This document shows, piece after piece, positions 62,138 through 64,000 of a stretch of 64,000 nt of DNA. Below the pieces are notes generated by a model that was not told the origin of the DNA, made no database searches, and saw nothing but the letters and a program-made list of their open reading frames with translations. The stretch comes from Yarrowia lipolytica (Eukaryota; Ascomycota; Dipodascomycetes; Dipodascales), in contig NC_090773.1 of the NCBI RefSeq assembly GCF_001761485.1, positions 496,001 through 560,000 of the forward strand. Reading direction: 5' to 3'. The first letter of the stretch is position 1. Every line of letters starts with the position of its first letter. The translations under genes and the position numbers were made by a program.

Positions 62138-63251
62138 AAACATGACGATGTACCTAACTAAATACACTTGGCACAAGGCTTGTTCCCAACTAAATGACGC
62201 TAGCCCCAACTAACAGACGCAAGGTTTGCAAGCCTACCCCGAACCTCGGCCGACTTTTGAGTTCGGTTTGATGGACTGTTTCAAAACGGTACAGCACAGA
62301 AATTCGGACACAAACGATGCACGAAGGTCAGGCGGAAAATCCGTAAACAGCGCGGTGGAAAGCACACGCGGGCGAATATTTCGGACCCTTTAACATTGGT
62401 TGCTTTTCATTTCCACGTTGTCAAAACGAATGATAATTTCATTTCAATTTGTTTTTAGATTGGCAGGAGATACACGAGCTCTACAAGTAGGTGGGATTTG
62501 AGATGCCATTAATCACAATCAAACCAGTTATCAGCACCGTACAAACAGCAATTCCATGTCTGTAGGGACAACGGCTTGATGGTTGATGCGGCTATAGCCA
62601 TCTCCTTCCTCACAGCACACATGTATACTTACAGGTCCACGTCTTCCTTTATTCATGCGCTGTTATCCACCAATCGGAAGGGTGTGGGGAGGCTTTTGGA
62701 TTTGGCCAGCGTCACATATGAGATTTCAGGGAGCCTGTATTTGGAGATGGAGACGGTGTGGAGCTGGAATAAGTAAATGATTCAAATACTGGAACGATTA
62801 TCTATCGATTCATCTACTTTTTACTACCACTTTTCATACAAAAATGCGTGTCGATCAGGTGTCAAGAGCAAGCAACGAAATGTCACTGCCTCTATTTTTT
62901 GGGCATTTTTTCGCGTGTCTCATTTTTTGCCCTACCCACGTTGTCGGTCCATCTGTCATATAAATAAGGTTTCTGTTGTTGGGAGGGAAGAACGTCTAAA
63001 TCTTATTAGTCACAGTTCCTCAGTGTGATTAAACAATCATTTTGACAGAGTGAAAAAATTGTTCGTGTGAAGAGCGTAGCAACCCAGTGGAGCTGCTGGC
63101 ATGGACACGGACTCCAAGCGGTGATACAGGCATAAAACGCCCATATATTAGCCACCGTTGTTTTTTTCGGCCTCAAACTCCCCCCTTCTATATATATTCC
63201 CCCCTTCCCTCGACTCCCCGTAAGTGTCCTGTCCTCACACCCTCATTGCGG

Positions 63252-63259
63252 TCACGTGA
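63252..63259. promoter_or_regulatory. TCACGTGA, Cbf1-type site before the Gln-rich factor gene
   Basis: The 8-bp palindrome TCACGTGA, the preferred Cbf1 core, lies about 190 nt before the ATG at 63448. A TATATATATT run lies near 63190. CACGTG cores are frequent in this window, so the functional value is modest. Confidence 0.4.
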
Positions 63260-63447
63260 AATTGCACAATCTGCACGATTGGTAAGACTCAGGACCCCAA
63301 CTCTATTTTCCAGTTTAGGCAGCCCCCATGTCTTGAGTGTGCAAACAAGGTTTGAGCACATCCCAATCTCCATTGTATATATTAGCTACAGGGACCTCTC
63401 AAGTGCGCTTAATTTTCCCGACCCTTAGAACCTCCCCACAACACAAC

Positions 63448-64000
63448 ATGACTGACCGACTTTTCTTGGCCAACCTCAATGCGATTGAGGATCCTCAACA
63501 TACCGAGCCTTCGCCCGACAACGATGATCTATCCATCTTCACGAACACGCAGTTCTTCGACTTTGACATGGGCTGCTCCACCGACATTGCTGCTTCTGTG
63601 GACGACATGATTGTCGAGCAGGAGAAGTACCTACAGAAGATCCAGCAGCAGCAGGCACACCAGCAGCAGCAGCAACAGCAGCATCAGCAGCAGAACCAGG
63701 CCTTCCAGCCTCAGCCTGCATCGTCGTCTCGATCTCAGTATGATTCTCTCAAGAACCCCGGAGGAGAGGCCAACAACCTGCACATGGACTTCGACTTCAA
63801 CGAGTTCTCCATTCTCGAGCAGCAGCAGCAGCAGACCCGACCTCAGCCCCAGCCCCAGCCCCAACCCCAGTCTCAGCAGCAGCAGCAGCAGCAGCAGCGA
63901 CCTATTCTGCAGCCCGTTTCTCAGAAGCCTGCTGGTTACCAAGCTGTCACCTCTCCCCAGTCTACCATGACCTCTACTGGTGTCGGAACCGCCTCCATGC
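63448..64000 (+). CDS. Gln-rich putative transcription factor, N-terminal part only
   Basis: The frame is open from the ATG at 63448 to the window end, giving 184 residues; the rest is missing. The N-terminus (about 1-60) is acidic with hydrophobic spacing (T-Q-F-F-D-F-D-M-G), typical of an activation domain. Two long Gln-rich stretches follow (about 65-90 and 127-150), separated by a second acidic-aromatic D-F-D-F-N-E-F motif. No DNA-binding domain is visible yet. The layout resembles fungal bZIP regulators of the Met4/MetR/Zip1 type, and a TCACGTGA site lies in the promoter, but this is a weak guess; other Gln-rich activators are equally possible. The CAG/CAA tracts (for example around 63873-63898) are likely length-variable. 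Confidence 0.6.
   Translation, partial: MTDRLFLANLNAIEDPQHTEPSPDNDDLSIFTNTQFFDFDMGCSTDIAASVDDMIVEQEKYLQKIQQQQAHQQQQQQQHQQQNQAFQPQPASSSRSQYDSLKNPGGEANNLHMDFDFNEFSILEQQQQQTRPQPQPQPQPQSQQQQQQQQRPILQPVSQKPAGYQAVTSPQSTMTSTGVGTASM

Larger units (their letters stand above)
58115..63447. other. Gene-poor 5.3 kb intergenic region
   Basis: The longest stretch without a supported gene. It contains a CA-rich tract at 58389-58430, a TGACGTCA palindrome at 58717-58724, CACGTG near 58787, and TACNNGTA motifs near 59331-59342, 59813, 60543, 60972 and 62484. A perfect 7-bp inverted repeat (ACTGTTT-GA-AAACAGT) lies at 62122-62137. Short open frames (60143-60457, 61699-61983 on minus, 61712-61960 on plus) have somewhat protein-like composition but no recognisable family, and could be chance. 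There is no reverse transcriptase, transposase, tRNA or rRNA signature. Confidence 0.5.

Overview
The window looks like nuclear DNA of the oleaginous yeast Yarrowia lipolytica or a very close relative. Four things point there: the intron style (GTAAGT or GTGAGT donors and a CTAAC branch site fused almost directly to the acceptor CAG), the codon taste (CGA for Arg, GAG, CTC/CTG), the wide intergenic spacing, and the abundance of short TACNNGTA motifs between genes. From memory, the cytochrome P450 reductase, the PXA-type half transporter and the presequence-less cytochrome c peroxidase-like gene would place it on chromosome D. I could not check this.

Layout from left to right. UTP25 (ribosome biogenesis, minus strand, cut by the window edge) is followed by ICE2 (ER membrane), SSN8 (cyclin C of the Mediator kinase module; its first exon is only the ATG), LAG1-type ceramide synthase, SHO1 (osmosensor, with an overlapping upstream ORF), a small BRD8-like protein, an aldo-keto reductase, a 1233-residue DYRK2/Pom1-class kinase, an orphan Gag-like CCHC protein, UNG1, a short-chain dehydrogenase, GPI10, OAZ1, PXA-type peroxisomal ABC half transporter, CCP2-type peroxidase, MSS2, an L-2-hydroxyglutarate dehydrogenase-like flavoprotein, KIN28, a DUF3445/HRQ-family protein, an inositol monophosphatase (one intron), NSE3, CPR1/NCP1, MSN5/exportin-5 (one intron), a gene-poor stretch of about 5.3 kb, and the start of a Gln-rich putative transcription factor that runs off the right edge.

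These are ordinary eukaryotic single genes, not an operon or cluster. Loose themes are the ER and lipids (ICE2, LAG1, GPI10, CPR1), mitochondria (MSS2 and L2HGDH share a divergent 0.53 kb promoter), transcription kinases (SSN8, KIN28) and genome maintenance (UNG1, NSE3). The most informative item is OAZ1. It is split into two overlapping frames joined by a TCC-TGA +1 programmed frameshift site, so a simple ORF caller would miss it or cut it in two. I found no tRNA, rRNA, CRISPR array, complete transposon or plasmid-like element.
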